64,000 bases of DNA, from assembly GCF_000622325.1 (NCBI RefSeq), contig NZ_JASE01000005.1:248001-312000 (forward strand). The letters run 5' to 3'. The notes beneath the pieces are model-generated. The model had not been told where the DNA came from, did no database searches, and saw nothing but the letters and a program-made list of their open reading frames with translations. Source of the DNA: Sulfitobacter geojensis (GTDB lineage Bacteria > Pseudomonadota > Alphaproteobacteria > Rhodobacterales > Rhodobacteraceae). The position numbers were made by a program, and so were the translations under genes. This document shows positions 9,014 through 17,141 of this stretch, piece by piece. Every line of letters starts with the position of its first letter. Within the stretch, counting starts at the first letter, position 1.

Positions 9014-10804
9014 CAGATTCTCCCACGTATTCCGCGCTTAACCGTTCGATAACGCTCTGGTACATCCGGTGATACACGGGTCGTTTAAAGTGGTTCAGAT
9101 CAATCATATCCTCTGCTCCCTCAATAAAATCTGCCGGATCAAGCAGGATGATATTTTTGCGCCCCCGCGCGACGGAGCGAAGATTCACATTCAACCTTTG
9201 ATGGTGCGGATGGGGCGGTCTGTCCGGGTTGGCAAAGTGTAACGGGCCGCGTTCAGGGGCCAATACAATCACCACCTGTGCATCTTGCGAAATATGGTCA
9301 AGAATTCGCGTATATCTGCGCGTCATTTCCACGTCTGACAACAACCCCTGATGGGTAAAGTCGCGGGTCAGAATACCCAGCCTTTGGCGTTGCACATCCG
9401 TCTCTGCCACTGCTTCGCGCAATTCAGTTTTGGCAATCAAATCATGATTCTGCGCACCCACAAGCCAATAGGGCAAAGACAAGTCTGTTTCGTTATGGCG
9501 GTATTCCGGTATGTCGGCGTCCGCCCAAAAGCTGAGGAAGCACAACGTTCGGCCCTGTGGAATGACGCTAAGTTGCGAGGTGAAATCGCTGTCCGCGTAA
9601 CCAAGCAATGCCGCCGCCGCATGCTGTTTCTCGTTCAGAGGTGTTTCAAGTGCCGGCATCAAAAATGAGGAATGATCGCGCCGGAACATTTGCCCATTCA
9701 ATGGCTGGTTGAACTCCTCGGTCAGATCATCCGTGTGCAACGCAAAATAGTGCATCAAACTGGCCAGATCACAGCCGCCCCGCGCGATGATATGATCAAA
9801 CCGGAGCATCGGATCCGCTTTTGCGGTGCACATCTCCTGTGCTGTGGTGGGCTCAATCCAGTCCACTCTTACAGGTCGCTGCATCACATCTGACAGAACG
9901 CTACCGGCGATCTGCATTGGCGGATGTCCCAGATGTGCGTAAGTCCAGTGTTCGATGTACATATTCAATATGCGACATGAAAAGCAAAAATGTTTTATTT
10001 TCCGAACGTTATGCAGTCGCTCAGTCAGATAAAGACCGACAAAACCATAGTCGCCAAAATCATCGCAAACTCGTATCAACGCGGCATCAGTTGTGTTCAA
10101 CGCCAGCAATCCGGCAAGCTCGGCGCGCGCCGCTTGCAGATCATCGGGCAGTCGGATTTTGGTAAAATTAAGCTGGTTGGTCCGATTAATCAATTCAATC
10201 GCGCGGTCCAGATGCATCTCTACATCATACTCGATCTGCACGCGCACGTTCGATTTACGCAAAAACGCGATCGTATCGCCCTCGACACCACCTGACGCGA
10301 CAGCTTTTTTTCTTTGATCTTGTATTGCGCCAGTCGCCTGAATTCCGGATCGGGCTTGCCCTGAAGCTGTGGCGCATCCGAAAGATCGGAGATCAAATCT
10401 GGCAAACCGACATTCAACCCCGGATTGGCGTCTGCTGCTTGCGCAAGGTTCATGGGATTGTCATCCAGAAACAGCACCGATGGCGCGCGCAACCCGATTT
10501 GCCCCAGCATCGCAGCAATCCGTGGCCCTTTCGGGGTCCAATCAATGCTGGGAAAGATAAAGTAATCCCACAGATCGCGCTCCTTTAGCAGCGCCTCAAT
10601 ATCGCTTGCGTCATTCTTGGAACAGATCGCCGACATGATCCCGCGTGCGGCCAGTTCGATTACCAGCGCATGATGATCATCGCGATACCTTATGCCCCCT
10701 TCGGTCAGGGTGCCGTCCCAGAATGTGTCGTCCAGATCCCAGATCACCAGCCGGATGTCTTCGGCAAAAGCCCTAGGGTCAAACTTTGGCTGAAGAACAC
10801 CCAT
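9006..10804 (-). pseudogene. FkbH-like HAD protein with SGNH-like C-terminus, split by a -1 frameshift
   Basis: Two overlapping frames together encode one FkbH-type protein. The first (10804 to 10220) carries the HAD motifs VIWDLDDTFWDG, ICSKND and LFLDDNP. The second (up to 9006) continues with VRVQIEYD and the family NRTNQLNFT block, then a region ending DLNHFKRPVYHRMYQ that resembles an SGNH-hydrolase end. A -1 shift at A_AAA_AAG (10310-10304) joins them in the expected order into a 599-residue protein. Without it the first product ends at 194 residues. Either one A was lost from an A8 run (mutation or base-call error), or the shift is programmed. FkbH proteins usually load glyceryl or similar groups onto carriers; the substrate here is unknown. 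The operon is methyltransferase, this gene, sulfotransferase. Confidence 0.75.
10304..10310 (-). other. Slippery heptamer A_AAA_AAG at the FkbH frame junction
   Basis: On the coding strand, in the zero frame, the codons are GAA AAA AAG, giving the same heptamer used by Escherichia coli dnaX for -1 frameshifting. Slipping one base back enters exactly the frame that holds the rest of the gene. A small hairpin (GCGAT, loop of 3, ATCGC; 10267-10279) follows 24 nt downstream, farther than usual for a stimulator. No clear Shine-Dalgarno-like stimulator lies upstream. Confidence 0.5.
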
Positions 10805-10805
10805 C

Positions 10806-11450
10806 CTAGCGCTTTCGCAGATAGCCGTTGGGATTGGTCGTCGCATTCACCCCGAACATATCGCAATAGGTTTTGTCGATATCGTAGATGTCGGGATGTT
10901 GCGTCAAATAGGTTTCCAGCGCGCGGCTGGGGCCGCCGTCAAACCGGTCCGCTAGATCCAGCTCGGCCAGCACGCTGTCTTCCATGATCAGATATTCACC
11001 CGACCGCAGATGTTGCGCGCCGAACTCCAGAACCGCCATGCAGGCATCAAACGTATGCGCGCTGTCCTCTGACAATATCCACGGGCGTGGCAGATCGAAC
11101 AGTGCGTTTTGTTCAAAAGTCTGCTCCAACGCCATGACGTCCCCGGCGACAAAGCGGATACCGTCAAACCGGTCGTCAACATCCGGCGGTGCGCGGTCAA
11201 TCGACACGATCTGCGTCTGCAAACCGTACATCCTGACCACATCACGGAACATCATGGCTGAACCGCCGAATTTCGTCCCTATTTCAATGAATGTGGCGGG
11301 CTGAACCGCATGGATCAGATGCAGATATAGCGCGATATCAATCGGCGATTTGTTACACATCACATCGCGGTAGTGGTATTGCATCACGCCGTGGTGGTAC
11401 GCCCCAAGCTGGGGCCGCGTGAAGGGCGTTTTGAACGAACGGATCATCAT
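10806..11450 (-). CDS. CmcI/rhamnosyl O-methyltransferase family protein
   Basis: A class I SAM-dependent methyltransferase of the cephalosporin hydroxylase (CmcI) family, about 214 residues. The SAM-binding motif reads FIEIGTKFGGSAM, followed by IVSIDRAPP, VAGDVMALEQ and ILSEDSAHTFD, with YLIMEDSVLAE near the end, which is the family signature order. Such enzymes often O-methylate sugars, which suits its place first in an operon with FkbH-like and sulfotransferase genes. ATG 11450 or 11447 lies right behind AAGGAAG. The stop is 1 bp before the FkbH ATG. The acceptor is not readable from sequence. Confidence 0.8.
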   Translation of the reverse strand: MMIRSFKTPFTRPQLGAYHHGVMQYHYRDVMCNKSPIDIALYLHLIHAVQPATFIEIGTKFGGSAMMFRDVVRMYGLQTQIVSIDRAPPDVDDRFDGIRFVAGDVMALEQTFEQNALFDLPRPWILSEDSAHTFDACMAVLEFGAQHLRSGEYLIMEDSVLAELDLADRFDGGPSRALETYLTQHPDIYDIDKTYCDMFGVNATTNPNGYLRKR

Positions 11451-11631
11451 CTTCCTTTTTGGGCGGGCCCATCCCGCAGGGCCTGACAATCTGCGCCATG
11501 CCCTCCCTTTGTTCTGCCTCGAAAGCAGTAAACAGAAGATTAACTTTTGCCGCGCGATGTCGCATTTAGCAGATAGATTTCCGCGCTGATCTGCCTAAGG
11601 TCACGAAAACCGACCGATAAAGGATACCCCT

Positions 11632-12792
11632 ATGCATTTTGGCCTCAGCGAAGAACAAGAGATGATCGTCTCTACCGTGCGCAGCTTTGTGGAAAAGGAG
11701 ATTTACCCCCATGAAGCCGAGGTCGAGCGCACCGGACAAGTGCCCCACGAACTGGGCGAAGAGATCAAGCAAAAAGTCATTGATCTGGGCTTTTACGCCT
11801 GTAATTTCCCCGAAAGCGTCGGCGGTGCGGGTCTGTCTCATGTTGATTTCACGCTGGTAGAACGCGAGTTGGGCCGTGGGTCCATGGCGCTCACGCATTT
11901 TTTCGGGCGCCCACAAAACATCCTGATGGCCTGCAACGACGAACAACGCGAACGCTACCTGTTGCCTGCCGTGCGCGGTGAACGCATGGACGCTTTGGCG
12001 ATGACGGAACCTGATGCCGGTTCAGACGTGCGCGGGATGAAATGCAGTGCCCAACGCGATGGCGGGGATTGGGTGATCAACGGGTCGAAACACTTCATTT
12101 CCGGCGCTGAACATGCCGACTTCTTTATCGTTTTCATTGCCACCGGCGTTGATGAAACCCCCAAAGGTCCCAAGAAACGTATTACAACCTTCCTTGTCGA
12201 TCGTGGCACGCCGGGGTTCGAGGTGCGCGATGGCTATAATTCGGTCAGCCACAAAGGCTATAAAAACTGCATCCTCTATTTCGACAATTGCCGCCTGCCC
12301 GACGCCCAGGTGCTGGGCGAGGTTGACGGTGGTTTTGCCGTGATGAACGAATGGCTTTATGCCACCCGTATCACCGTCGCCGCCTTCAGCGTGGGCCGGG
12401 CGCGGCGCTGTTTTGACTATGCCCTGAACTACGCCGCTGAACGCAAACAATTCGGCCAGCAGATTGGTAAGTTTCAGGGTGTCTCGTTCCAGATTGCAGA
12501 TATGATTACAGAGATCGACGCAGCTGATTTGCTGACCCTTTCAGCAGCTTGGCGGCTGGATCAAGGGTTGCCTGCAAACCGCGAAATCGCCAGTGCGAAA
12601 CTTTACGCATCAGAGGCTCTAGCACGCGTTACAGACACCACTCTGCAGATATTTGGCGGCATGGGGTTGATGGATGATTTCCCGATTGAACGGTTCTGGC
12701 GTGACGCCCGTGTTGAACGCATCTGGGACGGGACTTCGGAAATCCAGCGTCACATTATTTCGCGTGATCTGCTGCGTCCGTTGGGGGCCTGA
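11632..12792 (+). CDS. Acyl-CoA dehydrogenase (CaiA/gamma-butyrobetainyl-CoA dehydrogenase-like)
   Basis: An FAD-dependent acyl-CoA dehydrogenase of 386 residues with the usual three-part fold: helical N-terminus, middle beta domain with LAMTEPDAGSDV, and helical C-terminus with ERKQFGQQIG and QIFGGMGLMD. The C-terminal motif that normally reads Y/W-E-G-T-S reads WDGTSEIQR, placing Asp366 where many members carry the catalytic glutamate. Start ATG 11632 follows AAAGGAT. It is the first gene of a three-gene operon; its TGA is followed immediately by the next ATG. The CaiD-like third gene suggests carnitine or gamma-butyrobetaine thioesters as substrate, which is an inference. Confidence 0.83.
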   Translation: MHFGLSEEQEMIVSTVRSFVEKEIYPHEAEVERTGQVPHELGEEIKQKVIDLGFYACNFPESVGGAGLSHVDFTLVERELGRGSMALTHFFGRPQNILMACNDEQRERYLLPAVRGERMDALAMTEPDAGSDVRGMKCSAQRDGGDWVINGSKHFISGAEHADFFIVFIATGVDETPKGPKKRITTFLVDRGTPGFEVRDGYNSVSHKGYKNCILYFDNCRLPDAQVLGEVDGGFAVMNEWLYATRITVAAFSVGRARRCFDYALNYAAERKQFGQQIGKFQGVSFQIADMITEIDAADLLTLSAAWRLDQGLPANREIASAKLYASEALARVTDTTLQIFGGMGLMDDFPIERFWRDARVERIWDGTSEIQRHIISRDLLRPLGA

Positions 12793-14820
12793 ATGTCGCG
12801 CGATCTGAACCGGCTGTTGCGGCCGAAATCCATCGCCGTTGTGGGCGGTGGCGCGTGGTGCAAACAGGTTGTGCTGCAATCTCGCAAGATGGGGTTTACC
12901 GGTGACATCTGGCCTGTGCACCCCAAACGCGACACCATCGACGGGCTGCCGGTTTTTCGCAGCATCGGTGATCTGCCCCATCCCCCCGACGCGGCCTTCA
13001 TTGGCGTGAACCGCGAGGCGACGATTGACATCGTTGCCGACCTTAGCGCGCAGGGCGCAGGCGGTGCTGTCTGCTTTGCCTCCGGTTTTCTGGAAGCACA
13101 GGCCGAAGATGCCTCAGGTGCCGATCTGCAAACCGCACTCCTGACTGCTGCTGGCGACATGCCGATCCTTGGGCCCAATTGCTATGGTTTCATCAACTAC
13201 CTTGATGGTGCGCTGCTGTGGCCGGATCAACATGGCGGCACGCGGGTGGATCGTGGTGTTGCGATCATCACGCAAAGCTCGAACATCGCGATCAACCTCA
13301 CCATGCAGGCCCGCGCCTTGCCCCTCGCCTATGTCGTCACAGCAGGCAATCAGGCGCAATCGGGCATCGCAGACATCGGTATGTCCCTGCTGGATGATCC
13401 CCGCGTGACGGCCCTTGGTCTGCATATCGAAGGGGTCGGCGATCTGCGTGCCTTCGAAACTCTGGCCGCACGCGCGCGCGATCTGGGCAAACCTATCGTC
13501 GCGATCAAAGTGGGCCGTTCGGATCAGGCGCGGGCCGCCACCGTGTCGCATACCGCATCTTTGGCCGGACAGGACGCTGGCGCGGCCGCACTGCTTTCCC
13601 GTCTTGGCATCGCGCGGGTCGATGATCTGCCGACGTTTCTGGAAACACTCAAACTTCTGCACATTGCCGGTCCGCTGTCGCAAAACACTGTCGCGACGAT
13701 CAGTTGTTCTGGCGGGGAGGCCAGCCTTGCCGCGGACACCGGCATGGCCCACCACGTCACCTTCCCCCCGCTGAATGCCCGCCAGAAAACCGATCTGCGT
13801 GCCGCCCTTGGCCCGCGTGTCGCGCTTGCCAATCCGCTGGATTACCACACCTATATCTGGCGTGATGTACCCGCGATGACCCGCACCTTTGCTGCAATGG
13901 CCGATGCTGGCGTCGCCATAACCTTGCTTATCGTCGATTTCCCCCGTGCCGATCTATGTGATCCCTCCGATTGGGACTGCGTAATTGACGCGACCATCGG
14001 GGCTGCGCGCGAAACCGGACAGCTATACGGAATGGCAGCGACCCTGCCCGAGCTTATGCCCGAAACGGTCGCGCGTACGCTCATGGCGGCGGGTGTCGTG
14101 CCTTTCAACGGGCTAAGCGAAGCACTTGCCGCCTGCGTTGCCGCCACACTGATCCCCCACAACCCCGATCCGCTCACTTTGCCAAACCAAGGCACAGCAG
14201 CGACACTCATACCGGAAGGCGCAGCGAAAACCGCACTTGCGGCCTTTGGTCTCGCCGTTCCCAAATCAGCCCGATGCACCTCCATCAGCGCGGTGCAGGA
14301 AATTGCGCCAGACATCGGTTTCCCACAGGTGCTAAAGGGCGAAGGCATCGCCCATAAAACCGAAGCGGGCGCGGTAAAGCTTAACCTCACCTCCCGCGAA
14401 GAGACCTGCGCCGCCGCGCAGTCGATGAGCGCCTCCAGCTTCCTGATCGAACAGATGATCACAGACACAATCGTCGAACTGCTGGTCGGTGTGATCAACG
14501 ATCCCGCACACGGTTTTGTCCTGACCTTAGGCGCGGGCGGCACATTGACCGAAATACTGGGCGACACCGTTTCGCTTTTGATCCCTGCCACGGATGATCA
14601 AATCATCACCGCCCTTAACCGCCTGCGTATCGCACCAATGCTACTGGGCTATCGCGGCAAACCCGCTGTTAATCTCCCCGCCATCTTGCGCGCCATCAAC
14701 GCGGTTCAGGATTTCACCATTGCCCATCGCGATGATCTGCAAGAGATTGAAATAAATCCCCTCCTCTGCACGCCAACAGATGCCATCGCCGCCGATGCCC
14801 TGTTGCGCCGCAGCCTTTGA
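12793..14820 (+). CDS. NDP-forming acyl-CoA synthetase (acetate--CoA ligase family)
   Basis: Makes an acyl-CoA from a carboxylic acid, CoA and ATP, releasing ADP. The 675-residue chain has the fused order of this family: CoA-binding domain (about 1-130; PKSIAVVGGG, ILGPNCYGF), two ligase-CoA domains (about 145-440; ITQSSN, and VSHTASLAGQDAG with the likely phosphorylated histidine), and an ATP-grasp domain (about 460-675; VLKGEGIAHKTEAGAV, HGFVLTLGAGG). It starts directly after the dehydrogenase stop and ends 12 bp before the CaiD-like gene. This enzyme differs from the AMP-forming CaiC of the enteric carnitine pathway, so it may be a non-homologous replacement for CoA activation here. Substrate unproven. 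Confidence 0.85.
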   Translation: MSRDLNRLLRPKSIAVVGGGAWCKQVVLQSRKMGFTGDIWPVHPKRDTIDGLPVFRSIGDLPHPPDAAFIGVNREATIDIVADLSAQGAGGAVCFASGFLEAQAEDASGADLQTALLTAAGDMPILGPNCYGFINYLDGALLWPDQHGGTRVDRGVAIITQSSNIAINLTMQARALPLAYVVTAGNQAQSGIADIGMSLLDDPRVTALGLHIEGVGDLRAFETLAARARDLGKPIVAIKVGRSDQARAATVSHTASLAGQDAGAAALLSRLGIARVDDLPTFLETLKLLHIAGPLSQNTVATISCSGGEASLAADTGMAHHVTFPPLNARQKTDLRAALGPRVALANPLDYHTYIWRDVPAMTRTFAAMADAGVAITLLIVDFPRADLCDPSDWDCVIDATIGAARETGQLYGMAATLPELMPETVARTLMAAGVVPFNGLSEALAACVAATLIPHNPDPLTLPNQGTAATLIPEGAAKTALAAFGLAVPKSARCTSISAVQEIAPDIGFPQVLKGEGIAHKTEAGAVKLNLTSREETCAAAQSMSASSFLIEQMITDTIVELLVGVINDPAHGFVLTLGAGGTLTEILGDTVSLLIPATDDQIITALNRLRIAPMLLGYRGKPAVNLPAILRAINAVQDFTIAHRDDLQEIEINPLLCTPTDAIAADALLRRSL

Positions 14821-14832
14821 AAAGGAACACCC

Positions 14833-15618
14833 ATGTCCGACACACCCGTCAAAACCCACCGCGACGGTGCCATCTTGCAAGTCACGCTGGACCGGCCCAA
14901 AGCCAATGCCATTGATCTGAAAACCTCGCGCCTGATGGGCGAGGTCTTTGCCGGTTTCCGCGACGATCCCGAACTGCGCGTGGCAATCATTACCGGCGGT
15001 GGTGACAAATTCTTTTGCCCCGGTTGGGATCTCAAAGCGGCCTCTGACGGGGATGCTGTCGATGGGGATTACGGCGTCGGCGGCTTTGGCGGGTTGCAGG
15101 AACTGCGCGGCCTGAACAAACCGGTGATCGCCGCCGTGAACGGCATTGCCTGCGGGGGCGGTTTGGAACTGGCCCTCTCCGCCGACATGATCCTTGCTGC
15201 AGATCACGCCACTTTCGCCCTGCCTGAAATCCGCTCCGGCACCGTGGCGGACGCCGCTTCTGTCAAACTGCCAAAACGGATCCCCTATCACATCGCGATG
15301 GAACTATTGCTGACAGGGCGCTGGTTTGACGTTCACGAGGCCAAGGGCTGGGGACTGGTCAACGAAATCCTGCCTGCGGATCAGCTGATGGATCGCGCAT
15401 GGGAACTGGCGCGGCTTTTGGCCTCCGGTCCGCCGCTGGTTTACGCCGCGATCAAGGAAATCGTGCGCGATGCCGAAGATGCCAAGTTTCAGGACGCGAT
15501 GAACCGCATCACAGGGCGACAACTGCCGTCGGTTGATCTGCTTTATTCATCAGAGGACCAGATGGAAGGCGCCCGCGCCTTTGCAGAAAAACGCGATCCC
15601 GTTTGGAAGGGTAAGTAA
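14833..15618 (+). CDS. caiD: Carnitinyl-CoA dehydratase / crotonobetainyl-CoA hydratase (CaiD-like)
   Basis: A 261-residue enoyl-CoA hydratase-fold enzyme that hydrates crotonobetainyl-CoA to carnitinyl-CoA or the reverse. From memory of the E. coli protein, it shares with CaiD the N-terminal LDRPKANAIDLKTS, DDPELRVAIITG, KFFCPGWDLKAA, NKPVIAAVNG, and the very end AFAEKRDPVWKGK. The two expected catalytic glutamates are present in GGGLELALSAD and FALPEIRSG. The ribosome site AAAAGGAA precedes ATG 14833. It is the third gene of the operon with a dehydrogenase and a CoA ligase, and ends 10 bp from the converging hemY. Confidence 0.85.
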   Translation: MSDTPVKTHRDGAILQVTLDRPKANAIDLKTSRLMGEVFAGFRDDPELRVAIITGGGDKFFCPGWDLKAASDGDAVDGDYGVGGFGGLQELRGLNKPVIAAVNGIACGGGLELALSADMILAADHATFALPEIRSGTVADAASVKLPKRIPYHIAMELLLTGRWFDVHEAKGWGLVNEILPADQLMDRAWELARLLASGPPLVYAAIKEIVRDAEDAKFQDAMNRITGRQLPSVDLLYSSEDQMEGARAFAEKRDPVWKGK

Positions 15619-15645
15619 CCCGCGCGCCCTAGGGCTTTGCGGGTT
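15617..15645. terminator. Hairpin between convergent caiD and hemY
   Basis: AACCCGC pairs with GCGGGTT around an inner GCCCTAGGGC palindrome. It starts at the caiD stop and overlaps the last codons of hemY. Only a short T-rich tract follows, so termination is plausible for the plus strand but not strong. Confidence 0.4.
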
Positions 15646-17128
15646 CTTCTGCCTTCGGCCCGTCTTCCGGCGGGTCGGTGATCAACTCGACATCTTCGAT
15701 TGTGTCGCTCATCACAACGGCACCAGCACCATCCGCACCGGATTTATCCTCAACCGCGCCGACAATCAGCGGCAGCATTTGCACACCACCGGGCATCACG
15801 ACCTCTGACATCGGCGGCGTTTTCCACGACAGCGTGTCAAAGCTTTTGCAATTGCCACAGATCGGCGCCCATTCGCTGTGAATGTTCTGACAGTTGTCGC
15901 AGATCCACTGCGGGCCACGTGACACGGCCAATGCGCGCGCCAGCCAGCCTTTTACCACGGTATCCGACGCCCCTTCGCCCCGTTCAATCGCAGCCATCAA
16001 GGTCACTGAACGCGCGGTTGGATCGGTTTCCACCAGATCGCCCAGCGCACGACGCGCAGCGGGGAAATCCTCATCCGCGATTAAAAGTTCGGCTTTCAAC
16101 ATCTTGCTTTCGGCGTGGTCCGGTTGCGATTTGATCAACGCCTGGAACCGCTTGATCCGCGCTGCGGGCTTCTCATCCGGCTCAATCGCGGCAAAGGCAG
16201 CGGCCAGATCGGGGTGCGGTTGCACGCTCCACGCTTTACTCAAAACACGGGCCGCATAACGTGGTTTGCCCTGTTCAATGTAACCCTGCGCGGCCAGTAC
16301 AGCAGCCGGAATCAAATCGGGCGACAAACGGTTCGCTTCAATCGCCACCTCACGGGCTTCGATATCTTTGCCCTCGTCGATGATGTCCTTGGCTTCGGAA
16401 AGCGCCAGAACGGCATCACGGCGTTTATGCACATCGCGGGGCAACTGACCGTTCTTCAGCTTGGCGCTCAATGTTTTGCGCGCACCGGTCCAGTCTTCCT
16501 TGCCGGCCTGCAATTGCAACAGCACATCACCGGTTTCCGCATGTTTCGGCTTCAGGGCAAAAGCTTTCTCGGCCAACTTCAATGCAGTCTCTGTGTCGCC
16601 TTCTGCCAGCTTTTGTTTCATGATGCCGCGCACCCCGACAAAACGGGTCGCCTCATCCTCTACCAGTTTGCGATACGTCTCTTCGGCCTTGCGGGTATCG
16701 CCCGCCATTTCGGCGGCTTGTGCGGTCAACAGATTGGTCAACGCAGGCTTTTGCAGATATTTATCCGCCTTCGCCGCCTTGGCCATCGCGACCTTGCCCT
16801 CACCGCTGGCAAGCGCCATCAGCCCCTCAGCCAGTGCATCAAATCCTTTGCGTTCACGGTTGCGATCGAAATAGCGCGACAACGCGGTCTCGTCCCCATT
16901 CAGGAACTTCCACGTGGCAACCAGCAGTGAAAACACTTTCAGCAGCAGCCAGACCGCGATCATCAACACCGCAACGCCAATGACGGATTGCAGCGGGCCG
17001 AAACTATATTCGGTACCCATCACCGTGACCTGAATACCGCCCTCGCTTTCCAGCAAGAACCCCGCACCCCATGCCAACGCCGCCACAACAGCAACAAACA
17101 GAATAATCTTGATCAATGACCACAACAT
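15629..17128 (-). CDS. hemY: HemY-like membrane TPR protein of the heme gene block
   Basis: A 499-residue inner-membrane protein of the HemY family (not the oxygen-dependent protoporphyrinogen oxidase of that name). Two membrane segments lie at about 5-27 and 45-68, followed by a long helical TPR-type region (about 85-350). The C-terminus carries a zinc-ribbon-like CDNC...CGNC pair (about 408-425) before an acidic tail. It lies 13 bp downstream of the Mic60-like gene and in the same operon as hemD. Its molecular role in heme metabolism remains unclear in the family; interaction with late heme enzymes is known for enteric HemY. Confidence 0.85.
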   Translation of the reverse strand: MLWSLIKIILFVAVVAALAWGAGFLLESEGGIQVTVMGTEYSFGPLQSVIGVAVLMIAVWLLLKVFSLLVATWKFLNGDETALSRYFDRNRERKGFDALAEGLMALASGEGKVAMAKAAKADKYLQKPALTNLLTAQAAEMAGDTRKAEETYRKLVEDEATRFVGVRGIMKQKLAEGDTETALKLAEKAFALKPKHAETGDVLLQLQAGKEDWTGARKTLSAKLKNGQLPRDVHKRRDAVLALSEAKDIIDEGKDIEAREVAIEANRLSPDLIPAAVLAAQGYIEQGKPRYAARVLSKAWSVQPHPDLAAAFAAIEPDEKPAARIKRFQALIKSQPDHAESKMLKAELLIADEDFPAARRALGDLVETDPTARSVTLMAAIERGEGASDTVVKGWLARALAVSRGPQWICDNCQNIHSEWAPICGNCKSFDTLSWKTPPMSEVVMPGGVQMLPLIVGAVEDKSGADGAGAVVMSDTIEDVELITDPPEDGPKAEEPAKP

Positions 17129-17141
17129 AAATTTAACTTTC

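Noticed and set aside
16908..16920. parS-like core CCACGTGG inside hemY
   Set aside because: Only the inner CACGTG is shared with parS; the flanks differ at several positions, and it is 36 kb from parB.
16115..16930. 271-codon frame antisense to hemY
   Set aside because: Shadow frame in the TPR-coding region, no motif.
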